Notes: generated by a model not told the origin, from the sequence alone. Positions 45,747 to 55,226 are shown, numbered from the stretch's first letter. The stretch is 64,000 nucleotides of DNA from Methanomassiliicoccus luminyensis B10 (GCF_000308215.1 NZ_CAJE01000024.1:1-64000), one strand, 5' to 3'. Numbers and translations: made by a program.

Positions 45747-46613
45747 ATGGAAACGTCGGAAACCGAACGCAAATGCTACGGCGGGGCTCAGGATGCCGGG
45801 AACCGCCTGAAGCGCCTGAAGAAGGTGCTGTACGGCGCCGCCCTGGTGGCCATGGTCGCGGTCGCGTTTGCGTTCATCCTTTTGCCTCTTCTTTCTTTAT
45901 TCCTGAAGACGACCCCGGAGGCGTTCTTCGGCTCCTTCGATGAGCCCGTCGTGATAAAGGCCCTCACCCTGAGCCTCGTCACCGCGACCTGCAGCACCGC
46001 GCTGGTACTGCTTTTCGGGACGCCCGTCGCCTACCTGCTCTCCCACCGTCAGTTCCGCGGCAAGGCCTTTCTGGAAACGGCGATCGATATGACCGTGGTC
46101 CTGCCGCCGGCAGTGGCCGGCCTCGGCCTCCTCATGGCGTTCGGCCGCATGGGGACCGTCGGAGAGTACCTCTACCCGCTGGGCATAAAGCTGCCGTTCA
46201 CCACGCTGGCGGTGATCATGGCCCAGGTGTTCGTGTCCTCCCCGTTCTACATACGCCAAGCGAGGGTAAGCCTACGGGACGTGAACAAGGAGTACGAGGA
46301 GGCAGCGCGGACCCTCGGTTCCTCGAAGCTGCATACCTTTTTCCGCATCACTTTGCCTCTGGCCTCCGCCGGGCTGATATCCGGCGCCATAATGGCCTGG
46401 GCCAGGGCGCTGGGCGAGTTCGGCGCCACCATAATGTTCGCGGGGAACCTGTCGGGGCGCACCCAGACCATGCCCCTGGCGATATATACCACGATGGAAA
46501 CGGACATTTCCGCGGCGATCGCGCTCTCGATCATACTGGTCATAGTGTCGTTCGCGGTGATGGCAACGGTCAGGATGCTCAGCAGGAGGATGACCTATGA
46601 CAGTCGAAATTAA
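45747..46613 (+). CDS. modB: Molybdate ABC permease ModB
   Basis: 288 residues with about six membrane segments. The motif VVLPPAVAGLGLL and the EAA loop EEAARTLGSSKLHTFFRITLP are typical of ModB. A cytoplasmic N-terminal tail of about 28 residues is longer than usual. It overlaps modC by 17 nt. Confidence 0.92.
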   Translation: METSETERKCYGGAQDAGNRLKRLKKVLYGAALVAMVAVAFAFILLPLLSLFLKTTPEAFFGSFDEPVVIKALTLSLVTATCSTALVLLFGTPVAYLLSHRQFRGKAFLETAIDMTVVLPPAVAGLGLLMAFGRMGTVGEYLYPLGIKLPFTTLAVIMAQVFVSSPFYIRQARVSLRDVNKEYEEAARTLGSSKLHTFFRITLPLASAGLISGAIMAWARALGEFGATIMFAGNLSGRTQTMPLAIYTTMETDISAAIALSIILVIVSFAVMATVRMLSRRMTYDSRN

Positions 46614-47373
46614 AGCGGCACGGAAGCTGAGGGACTTCGTTCTGGACGTGGACCTGTCGATACCGGACGGCGAGATCCTGGTCCTGATCGGAAGGAACGG
46701 CTCGGGCAAGAGCACCGTCCTGAGGATGGTCGCCGGACTGATGTCCCCCGACCAGGGCAGGATATCCGTGGGCGGCCGCACCTTCTTCGACTCGTCCCGG
46801 GGCATCGACCTTCTCCCCGAAGAGAGGGACGTCGGCTTCATGTTCCAGAACTACGCCGTCTTCCCGCACCTTACGGTGTACGGCAACCTCGCCTACGGGC
46901 TGCGCAACAAGAAGATCGCCGAGGACGAGATCCTTCAGCAGGTCAGGCCGCTCATGGAGGGCTACGGCCTGTGGAATGTCAAGGATGTCAGGGCAGGGAA
47001 GCTGTCAGGGGGGCAGAAGCAAAGGGTAGCGCTCCTGCGCTCGCTGGTGGCGAGGCCATGCATGTTCCTGCTGGACGAGCCGCTCAGCGCCATCGACCGG
47101 GCCGCGCAGGCCACCGCAAGGAAGGAGATACGGTCCCTGATACGGAGCACCAACGCCTCCGCCATCGTGGTGACGCACGATCCGAGCGACGCCGTCGAGC
47201 TCGGGGACCGCATCTGCCTCATAAACCAGGGCAGGATCGAGACGGCCGGGACCCCCGAGGACCTGCCGTCATCGGACCGGGCCTGGTTCTTCGGCGCGCC
47301 GCGAGGTGAGAAAGTGCCGGGGCCCGAGGCCCCGGACGTCCTGAGGGCGAAGGCGGACGCCGATCGGGCATGA
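46597..47373 (+). CDS. modC: Molybdate ABC ATPase ModC
   Basis: 258 residues. Walker A is GRNGSGKST, signature LSGGQKQRVALLRSL, Walker B MFLLDEPLSAID, H-loop VVTHDPSDAVEL. It lacks the C-terminal molbindin regulatory domain found in many bacterial ModC, so feedback by molybdate through that domain is not expected. Confidence 0.92.
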   Translation: MTVEIKAARKLRDFVLDVDLSIPDGEILVLIGRNGSGKSTVLRMVAGLMSPDQGRISVGGRTFFDSSRGIDLLPEERDVGFMFQNYAVFPHLTVYGNLAYGLRNKKIAEDEILQQVRPLMEGYGLWNVKDVRAGKLSGGQKQRVALLRSLVARPCMFLLDEPLSAIDRAAQATARKEIRSLIRSTNASAIVVTHDPSDAVELGDRICLINQGRIETAGTPEDLPSSDRAWFFGAPRGEKVPGPEAPDVLRAKADADRA

Positions 47374-47480
47374 CCCCCCGGGCCCCCTCGATCCGCGCGG
47401 GGCGCATCGCAGGGTCAGAGGCCCGCAGAGCCAAGCTTAATAGCTCCCAGGCCTCTCCCACCCTTCAGGTCCTATTGCAG

Positions 47481-48275
47481 ATGAAAGGCGTCATCCCCCT
47501 TGGCATGCCGGTGCTCATAGAGATGCCCGACCTGTACGAGACTGTCGAGCTGTGCCAGGAGCTGGAGCTGGACTTCATCGAGCTAAACATGAACATGCCG
47601 GAGTTCTGCCCTGAGGCGGTGGACCCCGGCGAGATCAGGGACATCACCCAATGCACCGGCATAATGTTCACCCTGCACTCCCCCGACGAGCTCGACCTCG
47701 GATCCCTCCATCCCACGGTCCGGCAGGGCTACCAGGACCGCATGCGCGAGGCGGTGGGGTGGAGCGGCCAGGCCGGCATCAGGGCCATCAACATGCACAT
47801 GAGCCCGGGCATCTACTTCACCCTCCCAGACCGCAGAGTGTGGATATACGACCGCTACGTGGACCGGTTCACCGCCAACCAGTGGTCCTCCTACGCCGAC
47901 CTCATACCGTTCGCCAAGGCCTCGGGCGTGGAACTATGCACCGAGAACGTGAATAACTTCGACCTCCCCTTCGTCGCCCAGGCCATCGACGAGCTGTGCG
48001 CCATGGACGACTTCTACCTCACCTGGGACGTCGGCCACGACGCCCGCAGCGGGTACAGGGAGCGCGAGGTGCTGTTGCGCCACGAATCGCGCATCCGGCA
48101 CATGCACCTCCACGACTACAACGGGAAGAGCGACCACCAGGTCCCCGGGACCGGCACGGTGGACATCAAAGGCATGCTCGCCTTCGCCCAGGAGCGCGGC
48201 GTGCGCGTGCTGGTCGAGGTGAAGACCGCCGCCGCCCTCAGGGAGTCGGTGAGGGCGGTCCGCTCCATGCTCTGA
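47481..48275 (+). CDS. TIM-barrel sugar-phosphate isomerase/endonuclease (AP endonuclease 2 family)
   Basis: 264 residues from the ATG at 47481. An upstream ATG at 47370 overlaps modC but adds low-complexity sequence, and a TATA-like CTTAATAG at about 47435-47442 supports the later start. Xylose-isomerase-like barrel with DFIELNMNMPEF, MFTLHSP, GIRAINMHMSPGI, ELCTENVNNF, LTWDVGHDA, MHLHDYNG and LVEVKT, whose His/Glu/Asp residues bind metals. The substrate is unknown. Confidence 0.82.
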   Translation: MKGVIPLGMPVLIEMPDLYETVELCQELELDFIELNMNMPEFCPEAVDPGEIRDITQCTGIMFTLHSPDELDLGSLHPTVRQGYQDRMREAVGWSGQAGIRAINMHMSPGIYFTLPDRRVWIYDRYVDRFTANQWSSYADLIPFAKASGVELCTENVNNFDLPFVAQAIDELCAMDDFYLTWDVGHDARSGYREREVLLRHESRIRHMHLHDYNGKSDHQVPGTGTVDIKGMLAFAQERGVRVLVEVKTAAALRESVRAVRSML

Positions 48276-48330
48276 CGCTCTGGCCCTGGCCGGGAGCAAT
48301 CCTTAAACGATAAATTATCATCTAGCCTTC

Positions 48331-49287
48331 GTGATCTGGGAGATCCTCCTTCTCGCGTTCGGCCTCGCCCTGCTGGGCCTGGGGGCCCAATGGCTGGTGG
48401 ACAGCGCCGCCCAGATCGCCGTGCACCTCGGCGTCAGGACCTTCGTGGTGGGCCTGACCATAGTGGCGTTCGGGACCTCCGCGCCGGAGTTCATGCTGTC
48501 GGTCATGTCGAGCCTCAGCGGGGAGAACGCCTTTGTCCTCTCCAACGTCATCGGCTCCAACATCGCCAACATCACGTATGTCCTGGGGATCTACGCGATC
48601 ATGGCCCCCCTGGCCATCGCCCTCACCATCGAGAAGAGGGAGGCGTGGTTCATGGCCGCCGCCGTCATCCTCCTCACCCTGCTGGCCCTGGACGGCACCA
48701 TCTCCGCCTCCGACGGCGTGCTGATGCTGGTGGCCTTCCTGTTCTACCTGGTGCTGCTGGTCCGGGCCCTCATAGTCTGCGCCCCCGACTCCAACATATG
48801 CACCGAGTTCGACGAGGCCATCCCGGTGACCCGACGCCCGTGGAAGAACGTCGCCATCATCATCGCGGGGCTGGTGGCCCTGACCGTGGGGGTGGAGGCC
48901 ACGGTGACCGGGGCATCCTCCATAGCCCGCCAGTTCGGCGTGAGCGACTTCCTGATCGGCCTGACGGTCATCGCCATCGGCACCTGCCTCCCCGAGGTGG
49001 CCACCGCGGCCACGGCCGCGCGCAGGAAGGAGTCGGACATCGTCATGGGCAACGCCCTGGGCTCCCTGATATTCAACTCCCTGGTAGTGGTCGGCGCGGG
49101 GGTGCTGTTCCAGCCCATCGCGGTCACGGAGATCCAGATATGGACCGGGCTGCTGCCGTTGGTGCTGCTGTCGCCGATAGTGCTCCTGATCTCCCGCAGC
49201 AAGAAGGGCCTGGGCCGGAAGGAGGGCGTGGCGCTGCTGCTCATCTACGCCGTGTTCATAGGCGTGGCCATAGCCTTCAACCAGTGA
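48331..49287 (+). CDS. Sodium/calcium exchanger family antiporter
   Basis: 318-residue CaCA-family membrane protein with about ten helices in two halves. The alpha-repeats are VAFGTSAPEFMLSVMS with SNVIGSNIANI, and IAIGTCLPEVATAATA with GNALGSLIFNSLVV; the Glu residues bind the cation. The GTG start at 48331 lies 14-21 nt after ATAAATTA, so the message is probably leaderless. It exchanges Na+ or H+ for Ca2+. Confidence 0.9.
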   Translation: MIWEILLLAFGLALLGLGAQWLVDSAAQIAVHLGVRTFVVGLTIVAFGTSAPEFMLSVMSSLSGENAFVLSNVIGSNIANITYVLGIYAIMAPLAIALTIEKREAWFMAAAVILLTLLALDGTISASDGVLMLVAFLFYLVLLVRALIVCAPDSNICTEFDEAIPVTRRPWKNVAIIIAGLVALTVGVEATVTGASSIARQFGVSDFLIGLTVIAIGTCLPEVATAATAARRKESDIVMGNALGSLIFNSLVVVGAGVLFQPIAVTEIQIWTGLLPLVLLSPIVLLISRSKKGLGRKEGVALLLIYAVFIGVAIAFNQ

Positions 49288-49314
49288 ACCGGGCGGCCGG
49301 GGCCGCCGCGGCGC

Positions 49315-49800
49315 TCACTCCTTGCAGTCGCACTTTTGGTCGTCCAGCAGGTTCCGTCCCATCTTGAACAGCTCCAGGCAGGACAGCTCGCCGACCAGCA
49401 GCCCGCTGTCGTCCACCACCGGGAGGCCGTCCATGTGGTCCTCGAACATTATCGCCAGGGCGTGGCTCAGGCTGTCGCTCTGCTTCACCGTCCGGGCGCT
49501 CACCATGATGTCCTCGACCTCTTCGGCCAGCGCCTCCATTAGGAAGCGGTGCGACACCATGGTCCCCAGCTTCTCGACCCTGGCCTGCACCACCAGGTAC
49601 TTGAGGATCGATTCGGCGTTGAGAACGCCGACGTACTTGCCCTTGTCGTTCATGACGTAAACGGTACGGGACATGGGATTTTCCAGCATCCTGTCGATGG
49701 CATGCCTGATGTCATCCTTCATCACGACCCTTGACAGGATGTCCTTCACGCAATCGCAAACGTCCCCCACGGTGGCCTCGGAGAACTTCTTGTTCAGCAT
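49315..49800 (-). CDS. CBS-domain pair protein
   Basis: 161 residues from the ATG at 49800; the much longer open frame upstream is antisense to the next gene and not coding. Two CBS motifs are visible (RVVMKDDIRHAIDRMLEN...VYVMNDKGKYVGVL and VKQSDSLSHALAIMFEDH...LPVVDDSGLLVGEL), which usually bind adenosyl ligands. The C-terminus QKCDCKE has a short Cys pair. It is convergent with the exchanger. No partner protein is evident. Confidence 0.88.
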   Translation of the reverse strand: MLNKKFSEATVGDVCDCVKDILSRVVMKDDIRHAIDRMLENPMSRTVYVMNDKGKYVGVLNAESILKYLVVQARVEKLGTMVSHRFLMEALAEEVEDIMVSARTVKQSDSLSHALAIMFEDHMDGLPVVDDSGLLVGELSCLELFKMGRNLLDDQKCDCKE

Positions 49801-49902
49801 CGTTCCACGGCATGCCTTGGGCCTGCATAAACCTCTCCATCCCAAACTCCGATCGGAATATGCCAGAATTATTAAGCGTCGTGGCCATTTGGCAACCCTG
49901 CC

Positions 49903-51180
49903 ATGCGCCGGACCGTTCAGGAGATCAACGCCAAGCTGGAGAGGGGAGAGGCCGCCGTCCTCACCGCCAGGGAGGTCGAGGAACTGGTGTCCTGCGGGCG
50001 CGGGGACGAGGTCCGCCAAGTGGACGTGGTGACGACCGGCACGATGGGCCTCATGAGCGGGACCTACGCGCTCCTTTCCTTCTCGATATGCGAGGCCGGG
50101 GTCCACCGCAGGTTCAGGAGCGCCCGCCTCAACGGCGTGCCGGGGAGCGTGGGGCCATGCCCCAATGAGAGCCTCGGCATCATTGACGTCATGGTCTTCG
50201 GCACCGAGGAAGGGGACCGGCCGGGGTACGGCGGCTCCTCCCTGTTCAGGGACCTGGTGTCCGGAAGGGAGGTGACGGTGGAGGCGGTGGCCGATGACGG
50301 CAGGACCGCGGAGAGGACCTTGACCCTGGAGGACATGTCCACCGCCAAGCTGCTGAGCTCGCGCAACTGTTTTCGCAACTACCGGGCCTTCGTCAACCCC
50401 GGCGACAGCGAGTTCAGCTCCATCTTCTCCTGCTTCCCCTTCCCGCCGGACTGCCGGGGCCTGGCGTTCTCCGGGTGCGGACATCTCAGCCCGCTGCAGA
50501 ACGATCCCGGGCTGAAAGCCGTCGGCGTGGGCACCAGGGTGCTGTTCAACGGGGCTGAGGGCTTCGTCGTGAGCAACGGGACCCGCAGCTCGGTGAAGTA
50601 CCCCAACCTGATGACCGTCGCCGACATGAAGGGCATGGACCCCCGGCTCATGGGCGGCTTCAGGACCGCCGCGGGGATGGAGTGCCTCTCCTCGTACGCC
50701 GTCCCCGTGCTGATACTGGACGATGCGGTCCTCGAGGCGGTGATGACCGGCGACAGCGGCATCCCCCTCTCCATCGGGGACGTCCGGGACCGCCACAAGA
50801 TCGGGCAGGCCGATTACGGGCAGGCGTGGTCCGGGGACGAGGTCATCTCGGTCAGCGACGCCCCCTGCGGCCGGTGCGAAGACTGCCCCGCCGAGCGGGT
50901 GTGCCCCACCTCGGCCATCGTCAGGGAGGACGGGGGCGCGGTCATCGACCGGACCAGGTGCGTCAACTGCGGGGCGTGCGTGGCGGCCTGCGGGCAGGGG
51001 CGGTTCAAGGGCGACCTCGGCGAGGTGAGCGCGGAGGTCAACGGTGTCATGAGAACCATGCCCGTCGTGTGCCGCGGCTCCAACAGGGAGGGGGCGGTCC
51101 GAACCATGGAGGACCTCAAGAAAAGGCTCCTCGACGGGACCTTCGCCATGACCGCCAAGGTCGCCGACCTGCGGCCGTGA
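49903..51180 (+). CDS. Methanogenesis marker protein 16 (DUF39 homocysteine-biosynthesis-like plus ferredoxin)
   Basis: 425 residues. The long DUF39 part begins RTVQEINAKLERGEAAVLTA and contains FSGCGHLSPLQNDP, GTRVLFNGAEGFVV and YPNLMTVADMKGMDP, typical of the homocysteine-synthesis DUF39 family. From about 330 there is a ferredoxin-like Cys-rich part (CGRCEDC, VCPTSAIV, CVNCGACVAAC). Marker 16 proteins occur in methanogens and probably make or transfer sulfur into amino acids or cofactors. This gene is the strongest lineage marker in the window. Confidence 0.85.
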   Translation: MRRTVQEINAKLERGEAAVLTAREVEELVSCGRGDEVRQVDVVTTGTMGLMSGTYALLSFSICEAGVHRRFRSARLNGVPGSVGPCPNESLGIIDVMVFGTEEGDRPGYGGSSLFRDLVSGREVTVEAVADDGRTAERTLTLEDMSTAKLLSSRNCFRNYRAFVNPGDSEFSSIFSCFPFPPDCRGLAFSGCGHLSPLQNDPGLKAVGVGTRVLFNGAEGFVVSNGTRSSVKYPNLMTVADMKGMDPRLMGGFRTAAGMECLSSYAVPVLILDDAVLEAVMTGDSGIPLSIGDVRDRHKIGQADYGQAWSGDEVISVSDAPCGRCEDCPAERVCPTSAIVREDGGAVIDRTRCVNCGACVAACGQGRFKGDLGEVSAEVNGVMRTMPVVCRGSNREGAVRTMEDLKKRLLDGTFAMTAKVADLRP

Positions 51181-51323
51181 CCTCGGGCGCATGTCCAGAC
51201 GGCCGCGCGGTCAGGTGCCGCGCGCTGGAGCAACTATAAATACGACCATCTCTTTGGACCTTTTTACATTCACGTTCAACCGATGAATGATGAGGATGTA
51301 GCACATCCGAATGAGGTGAAACA

Positions 51324-51695
51324 ATGGCAAAAGCAATGTTCGTACGTTTCGAGATGCCCAAGGAGCTTTCGGACAAGGCCTACGAGATCGTCGAGGCCGC
51401 CCGTGACACTGGCAAGGTAAGAAAGGGGACCAACGAGGTCACCAAGCTCGTCGAGCGGGGCGAGGCCCAGCTGGTCATCCTGGCCGAGGACGTTCAGCCC
51501 GCCGAGATCCTGGCCCACATGCCCCTCCTGTGCGAGGAGCGCAATGTCCTGTACGCCTACGTGCCCTCCAAGGCCGAGCTCGGTAACGCCGTGGGACTCG
51601 AGAAGCCCACCGCTTCCGTGGCCGTCCTGGACGCTGGAAAGGCCAAGCCGCTGCTCGAGGGATTCTCCGAGCAGGTCAAGAAGCTGAAGCAGTAA
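51324..51695 (+). CDS. rpl7ae: Ribosomal protein L7Ae (eL8)
   Basis: 123 residues. It binds K-turns in 23S rRNA, box C/D and H/ACA guide RNAs and RNase P RNA. Signature region: [35 protein letters not shown]-like ACTATAAATA at about 51233-51242 lies about 80 nt upstream, so there is a leader. It opens the operon L7Ae-S28e-L24e-NDK. Confidence 0.96.
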   Translation: MAKAMFVRFEMPKELSDKAYEIVEAARDTGKVRKGTNEVTKLVERGEAQLVILAEDVQPAEILAHMPLLCEERNVLYAYVPSKAELGNAVGLEKPTASVAVLDAGKAKPLLEGFSEQVKKLKQ

Positions 51696-51710
51696 GAGTG
51701 AGGTGTTGAC

Positions 51711-51926
51711 ATGGCAGATGATGAGAGCAGCATCCCTTCGGAAGTGGTGGAGATCATCGGTCGCACAGGCATGACCGGTGAGGCCACCCAGGTGAAGGTG
51801 CGTGTGCTCGAAGGCCGTGACAAGGGTAGGATCATCACCCGCAACATCATGGGCCCCGTGCGCATGGGAGACATACTGATGCTCAGAGAGACCTCCAGAG
51901 AGGCTCGCAAGCTTTCCATAAGGTGA
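51711..51926 (+). CDS. rps28e: Ribosomal protein S28e
   Basis: 71 residues: [22 protein letters not shown] followed by the OB-type strands and the conserved C-terminal [16 protein letters not shown]. Small-subunit protein of archaea and eukaryotes. Its position after L7Ae matches the archaeal order. Confidence 0.96.
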   Translation: MADDESSIPSEVVEIIGRTGMTGEATQVKVRVLEGRDKGRIITRNIMGPVRMGDILMLRETSREARKLSIR

Positions 51927-51936
51927 GGCGAAGACC

Positions 51937-52245
51937 ATGGTAGAGAGAAGGGTCTGCTCCTTTTGTGGAGCGGAGATGGAACCGGGCACCGGCAAGATGT
52001 ACGTGAAGAGGGACGGAACGGTGCTGTCGTTCGATACCAACAAGTGCTACAAGAACATGGTCGAGCTGGGCAGGATCCCCAGGACGACCACCTGGACCCG
52101 TGCGGCCAAGCGCGAGAAGGACATTGCCAAGGCCGCCCTGGCCGCCAAGGAGACCGCCGCCCCGGTGGAAGCGGTAACCGCGGCCACCAAGGTCAAGGCC
52201 CGCCAGCCCAGGGGACGCAAGAAGTCCGCCGCCAAGAAAGAGTGA
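51937..52245 (+). CDS. rpl24e: Ribosomal protein L24e, with long basic tail
   Basis: 102 residues. The N-terminal treble-clef is CSFCGAEMEPGTGKMYVKRDG, with the following CYKNMVELGRIPRTTTWT giving the core seen in archaeal L24e. Usual archaeal length is about 60-70, so the Ala/Lys-rich tail after about residue 60 (REKDIAKAALAAKE and RGRKKSAAKKE) is an extension. It sits in the operon between S28e and NDK. Confidence 0.94.
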   Translation: MVERRVCSFCGAEMEPGTGKMYVKRDGTVLSFDTNKCYKNMVELGRIPRTTTWTRAAKREKDIAKAALAAKETAAPVEAVTAATKVKARQPRGRKKSAAKKE

Positions 52246-52249
52246 GAGC

Positions 52250-52705
52250 ATGGCGATCGAGCGTACCTTCCTGATGCTCAAGCCCGACGCGGTCCAGCGC
52301 GGGCTCATGGGCGAGATCCTGGGGCGCATCGAGGCCAAGGGCTACAAGCCCGTGGCCATGAAGTTCATGCGCATACCGAAGGAGCTCGCGGAGCGCCACT
52401 ACGCGGAGCACAAGGGCAAGGGCTTCTTCCCCGGCCTCATCGAGTACATGACCTCCGGTCCCGTGCTCGTCATGGTCTGGGAGGGGGATAACATCATCAT
52501 GGGCATGAGGTCCATGATGGGCAAGACCAACCCCCAGGACGCCCCTCTGGGCACCATCCGCGGGGACCTGGCCCAGCAGACCGGCAGGAACCTCATCCAC
52601 GGCTCCGACGGCCCCGAGTCGGCCAAGCGCGAGATCGAGCTGTTCTTCAACGACTACGAGATCCAGGACTGGAAGCGGTCCCTGGACCCCTGGTTCACCG
52701 AGTAA
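52250..52705 (+). CDS. ndk: Nucleoside-diphosphate kinase
   Basis: 151 residues. It transfers the gamma phosphate from ATP to NDPs through a phospho-histidine; the catalytic His is in RNLIHGSDG. Other markers are RTFLMLKPDAVQRGLMGEIL and MVWEGDNII. The start follows the L24e stop by four bases. Confidence 0.96.
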   Translation: MAIERTFLMLKPDAVQRGLMGEILGRIEAKGYKPVAMKFMRIPKELAERHYAEHKGKGFFPGLIEYMTSGPVLVMVWEGDNIIMGMRSMMGKTNPQDAPLGTIRGDLAQQTGRNLIHGSDGPESAKREIELFFNDYEIQDWKRSLDPWFTE

Positions 52706-52748
52706 AACATCTTCGGGAGCCGAGCTCCCGTCAGTTCTTTATTTTTCA

Positions 52749-52943
52749 TCAATCGTCGAACTGGAACAGGTCCTCTATCGTGGTGCCCAGCGCTTTCGCG
52801 AGGTCGTGGGCCAGCTGCAGGGAGGGGTTGTAGGCGCTCTTCTCCAGGTACACCACCGTCTCCCGGCAGACGCCGACCTTCTTGGCTAGCTGTTCCTGGG
52901 TCAGGTTATAGCGGGCCCGGAACTCCCGGATACGGTTCCTCAT
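52749..52943 (-). CDS. XRE-family HTH regulator (HipB/YozG-like)
   Basis: 64-residue minimal helix-turn-helix: [20 protein letters not shown] then [20 protein letters not shown] and [13 protein letters not shown]. It overlaps by 4 nt (ATGA) the end of the membrane-protein gene upstream, a recurrent HTH/DUF2178 gene pair. The tandem palindromes at 53339-53377 in front of the pair are its most likely binding sites. Confidence 0.88.
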   Translation of the reverse strand: MRNRIREFRARYNLTQEQLAKKVGVCRETVVYLEKSAYNPSLQLAHDLAKALGTTIEDLFQFDD

Positions 52944-53320
52944 CGGGGCCTCCTGCGCGAAAAATAGATGTACCCAGCTATAGAACTGAATAGCATTACG
53001 AACATGAAAAAGATAATGAAATCGTCTAGGGGCAGCAGGAGGAATTCGTTTTTGACCAGCACGTACGTTACCACCAGGGCTGCGTAGGAGATCATGAACG
53101 AGAGGGCCAGGGAATCGGACGCTAGCTTCCAGGTCCTCTCGTCCCCGAAAACCTCGCCTTTCCGGGAGCGACGGGCCTGGATGAAGGCGAAGAACAGCAG
53201 GTAGAACCCCATGGTCATCACCGGAGTGGTCTGCTTCACTATGCCAAACACTTCGAGCGCCACCGTTGCGATTAGAATGACGATCCCCGATACCAGTGCT
53301 ATCTTGGAGATGCGATCCAT
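52940..53320 (-). CDS. DUF2178-like membrane protein
   Basis: 126 residues with four hydrophobic segments in two pairs ([71 protein letters not shown]) separated by a basic loop ([15 protein letters not shown]). The DERT-x-K-type loop is typical of small membrane proteins paired with XRE regulators. It may sense a membrane or redox signal or be the regulated cargo. A GGAGG site precedes the start. Confidence 0.8.
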   Translation of the reverse strand: MDRISKIALVSGIVILIATVALEVFGIVKQTTPVMTMGFYLLFFAFIQARRSRKGEVFGDERTWKLASDSLALSFMISYAALVVTYVLVKNEFLLLPLDDFIIFFMFVMLFSSIAGYIYFSRRRPR

Positions 53321-53338
53321 ATACTTTCCTCCGTTTGA

Positions 53339-53377
53339 TGTGATGTATACATCACAATATGTGAACTATACATCACA
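53339..53377. promoter_or_regulatory. Tandem 18-bp operators before the HTH/membrane gene pair
   Basis: Perfect palindrome TGTGATGTATACATCACA (53339-53356) and a near copy TGTGAACTATACATCACA (53360-53377), 21 bp apart centre to centre. They span the TATA-like TTTATTATG (minus strand, about 53377-53385) and the expected start region of the minus-strand pair, the natural place for an autorepressor. Confidence 0.75.
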
Positions 53378-53474
53378 TAATAAAGGTTGCGCCGGTCCTC
53401 GGGGCAGGTCCGCAAAAGCTTGCTCTCTGGGGGCTGGGAAAGATACTAATATCGATTCCCATATCGGAAGTCCC

Positions 53475-55226
53475 ATGGCTACCAGGCAACCGATCGTGAG
53501 CGTGCTCGGGCACGTAGACCATGGCAAGACCACTCTTCTCGACCGCATACGCGGCACCGCCGTGGTGCAGAGGGAGGCCGGCCTGATCACGCAGCACATC
53601 GGCGCGACCGAGGTACCCATCGATCACATCTACAAGGTGTGCAAGCCCCTCATCGGCACGCGCAAGTTCAACGTGCCCGGCCTCCTGTTCATCGATACTC
53701 CCGGTCACCAGTCCTTCACGTCCCTCCGCGCCCGCGGGGGCTCCCTCGCCGACATCGCTGTCCTGGTCATCGACATCAACGAGGGCATCAAGCCGCAGAC
53801 CATGGAGTCGATCAACATCCTCCGGCGGTTCAAGACGCCGTTCATCATCGCGCTCAACAAGATCGACCTCATCGACGGCTGGATCGTGCAGCCGGACAAG
53901 CCCTTCGTACTGAGCCTGAAGGAGCAGCCCGAGGCGGTGCAGGCCAAGCTGGAGGAGAAGCTGTACAAGGTGGTGGGCGACCTTTACGAGAAGGGGCTCA
54001 CCGCCGACCGCTATGACCGCATCGATGATTTCACCAAGGCCATCGCCATCGTGCCCATGTCCGCCCGCAACGGGGTCGGCCTTCCGGACCTTCTCCTGGT
54101 GCTCATCGGGCTGGCCCAGAGGTTCCTGGAGCAGCAGCTGGTGAAGGAGGAGGGCGCCGCCCGCGGGGTGGTGCTGGAGATCAAGGAGGAGAGGGGACTG
54201 GGGGCCACCGCGGACATAATCCTGTACGCCGGCACGCTGCACAAGGGTGACACCGTGGTCCTCGGAACGAAGGGAAAGCCGCTCACCACCAAGGTGAAGG
54301 CGATCCTCCGGCCCAAGCCGCTGGACGAGATCCGCGATCCCAAGGACCGCTTCGACTCGGTCCCCGAGGTCACCGCCGCCATCGGCGTGAAGCTGATGTG
54401 CCAAAGCCTGGACGGGGTGGTGTCCGGCGGCCCCCTGCGCGCCGCGGGAGCGAACGCGGACGAGGCGCTGGAAGAAGTGGCCGAGGAGACCAAGGTGCAC
54501 ATCGACGCCGTCGAGGAAGGGGTGTACATCAAGGCCGACGCCATCGGCTCCCTGGAGGCGCTGGCGTACGAGTGCAAGAACGCGGAGATACCGATACGCA
54601 AGTACGACACCGGGAACATATCGAGGAAGGACATCATCGACACCGCGGCCTACGGGCAGGCGGTGCACCGCGTCATCCTGGGGTTCAATGTGGACATGCT
54701 CCCGGACGCCAAGGACGCTCTCCCGAACTACTCCAACATCAAAGTCTTCACCAACGACGTGGTGTACCGGCTGATAGAGGATTACCAGAAGTGGGTGGAG
54801 GATGAGAAGAGGCGCCTGGACCTAGAGAAGAGGGCCGAATACGCCTTCCCCGGGAAGGTCAGGCTGCTGCCGAACTGCGTGTTCCGCGTTTCGAAGCCCG
54901 CCATCGTGGGCGTGCGCGTGCTGGCCGGCCGCATCCGCCCGGGGCAGACCCTGCTGAATATCGATGGTCAAGACGTCGGGAAGATCCGCTCCATCCGCAC
55001 GGGCGAGGATGTGGTCAAGGAGTCCATCCAGGGTGCCGAGGTGGCGGTGGCCATCGAGGGGCCGACGGTGGGACGGCAGATCAATGTGGAGGACATACTG
55101 TACGTCGACCTGAGGGAGACCTCTCTCAAGGAGATGCAGGGCATGGACCTCAACCCCGACGACAAGATGGTGCTCGACGAGACCATCGAGATCAAGAGGA
55201 AGACTGACAAGTTCTGGGGGATGTAA
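53475..55226 (+). CDS. infB: Translation initiation factor aIF5B
   Basis: 583 residues from the ATG at 53475; the longer frame to 53211 crosses the operators and is not coding. GTPase that joins ribosomal subunits and places initiator tRNA. Motifs are GHVDHGKT (12-19), DTPGHQSF and NKIDLI, then domain II and a C-terminal tRNA-binding domain (KPAIVGVRVLAGRIRPGQ). It is near the archaeal S28e-L24e-NDK cluster as expected. Confidence 0.95.
   Translation: MATRQPIVSVLGHVDHGKTTLLDRIRGTAVVQREAGLITQHIGATEVPIDHIYKVCKPLIGTRKFNVPGLLFIDTPGHQSFTSLRARGGSLADIAVLVIDINEGIKPQTMESINILRRFKTPFIIALNKIDLIDGWIVQPDKPFVLSLKEQPEAVQAKLEEKLYKVVGDLYEKGLTADRYDRIDDFTKAIAIVPMSARNGVGLPDLLLVLIGLAQRFLEQQLVKEEGAARGVVLEIKEERGLGATADIILYAGTLHKGDTVVLGTKGKPLTTKVKAILRPKPLDEIRDPKDRFDSVPEVTAAIGVKLMCQSLDGVVSGGPLRAAGANADEALEEVAEETKVHIDAVEEGVYIKADAIGSLEALAYECKNAEIPIRKYDTGNISRKDIIDTAAYGQAVHRVILGFNVDMLPDAKDALPNYSNIKVFTNDVVYRLIEDYQKWVEDEKRRLDLEKRAEYAFPGKVRLLPNCVFRVSKPAIVGVRVLAGRIRPGQTLLNIDGQDVGKIRSIRTGEDVVKESIQGAEVAVAIEGPTVGRQINVEDILYVDLRETSLKEMQGMDLNPDDKMVLDETIEIKRKTDKFWGM

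Noticed and set aside
49801-51192. Long minus-strand extension of the CBS gene
   Set aside because: It is the antisense of the marker 16 gene; the family N-terminus starts at 49800.
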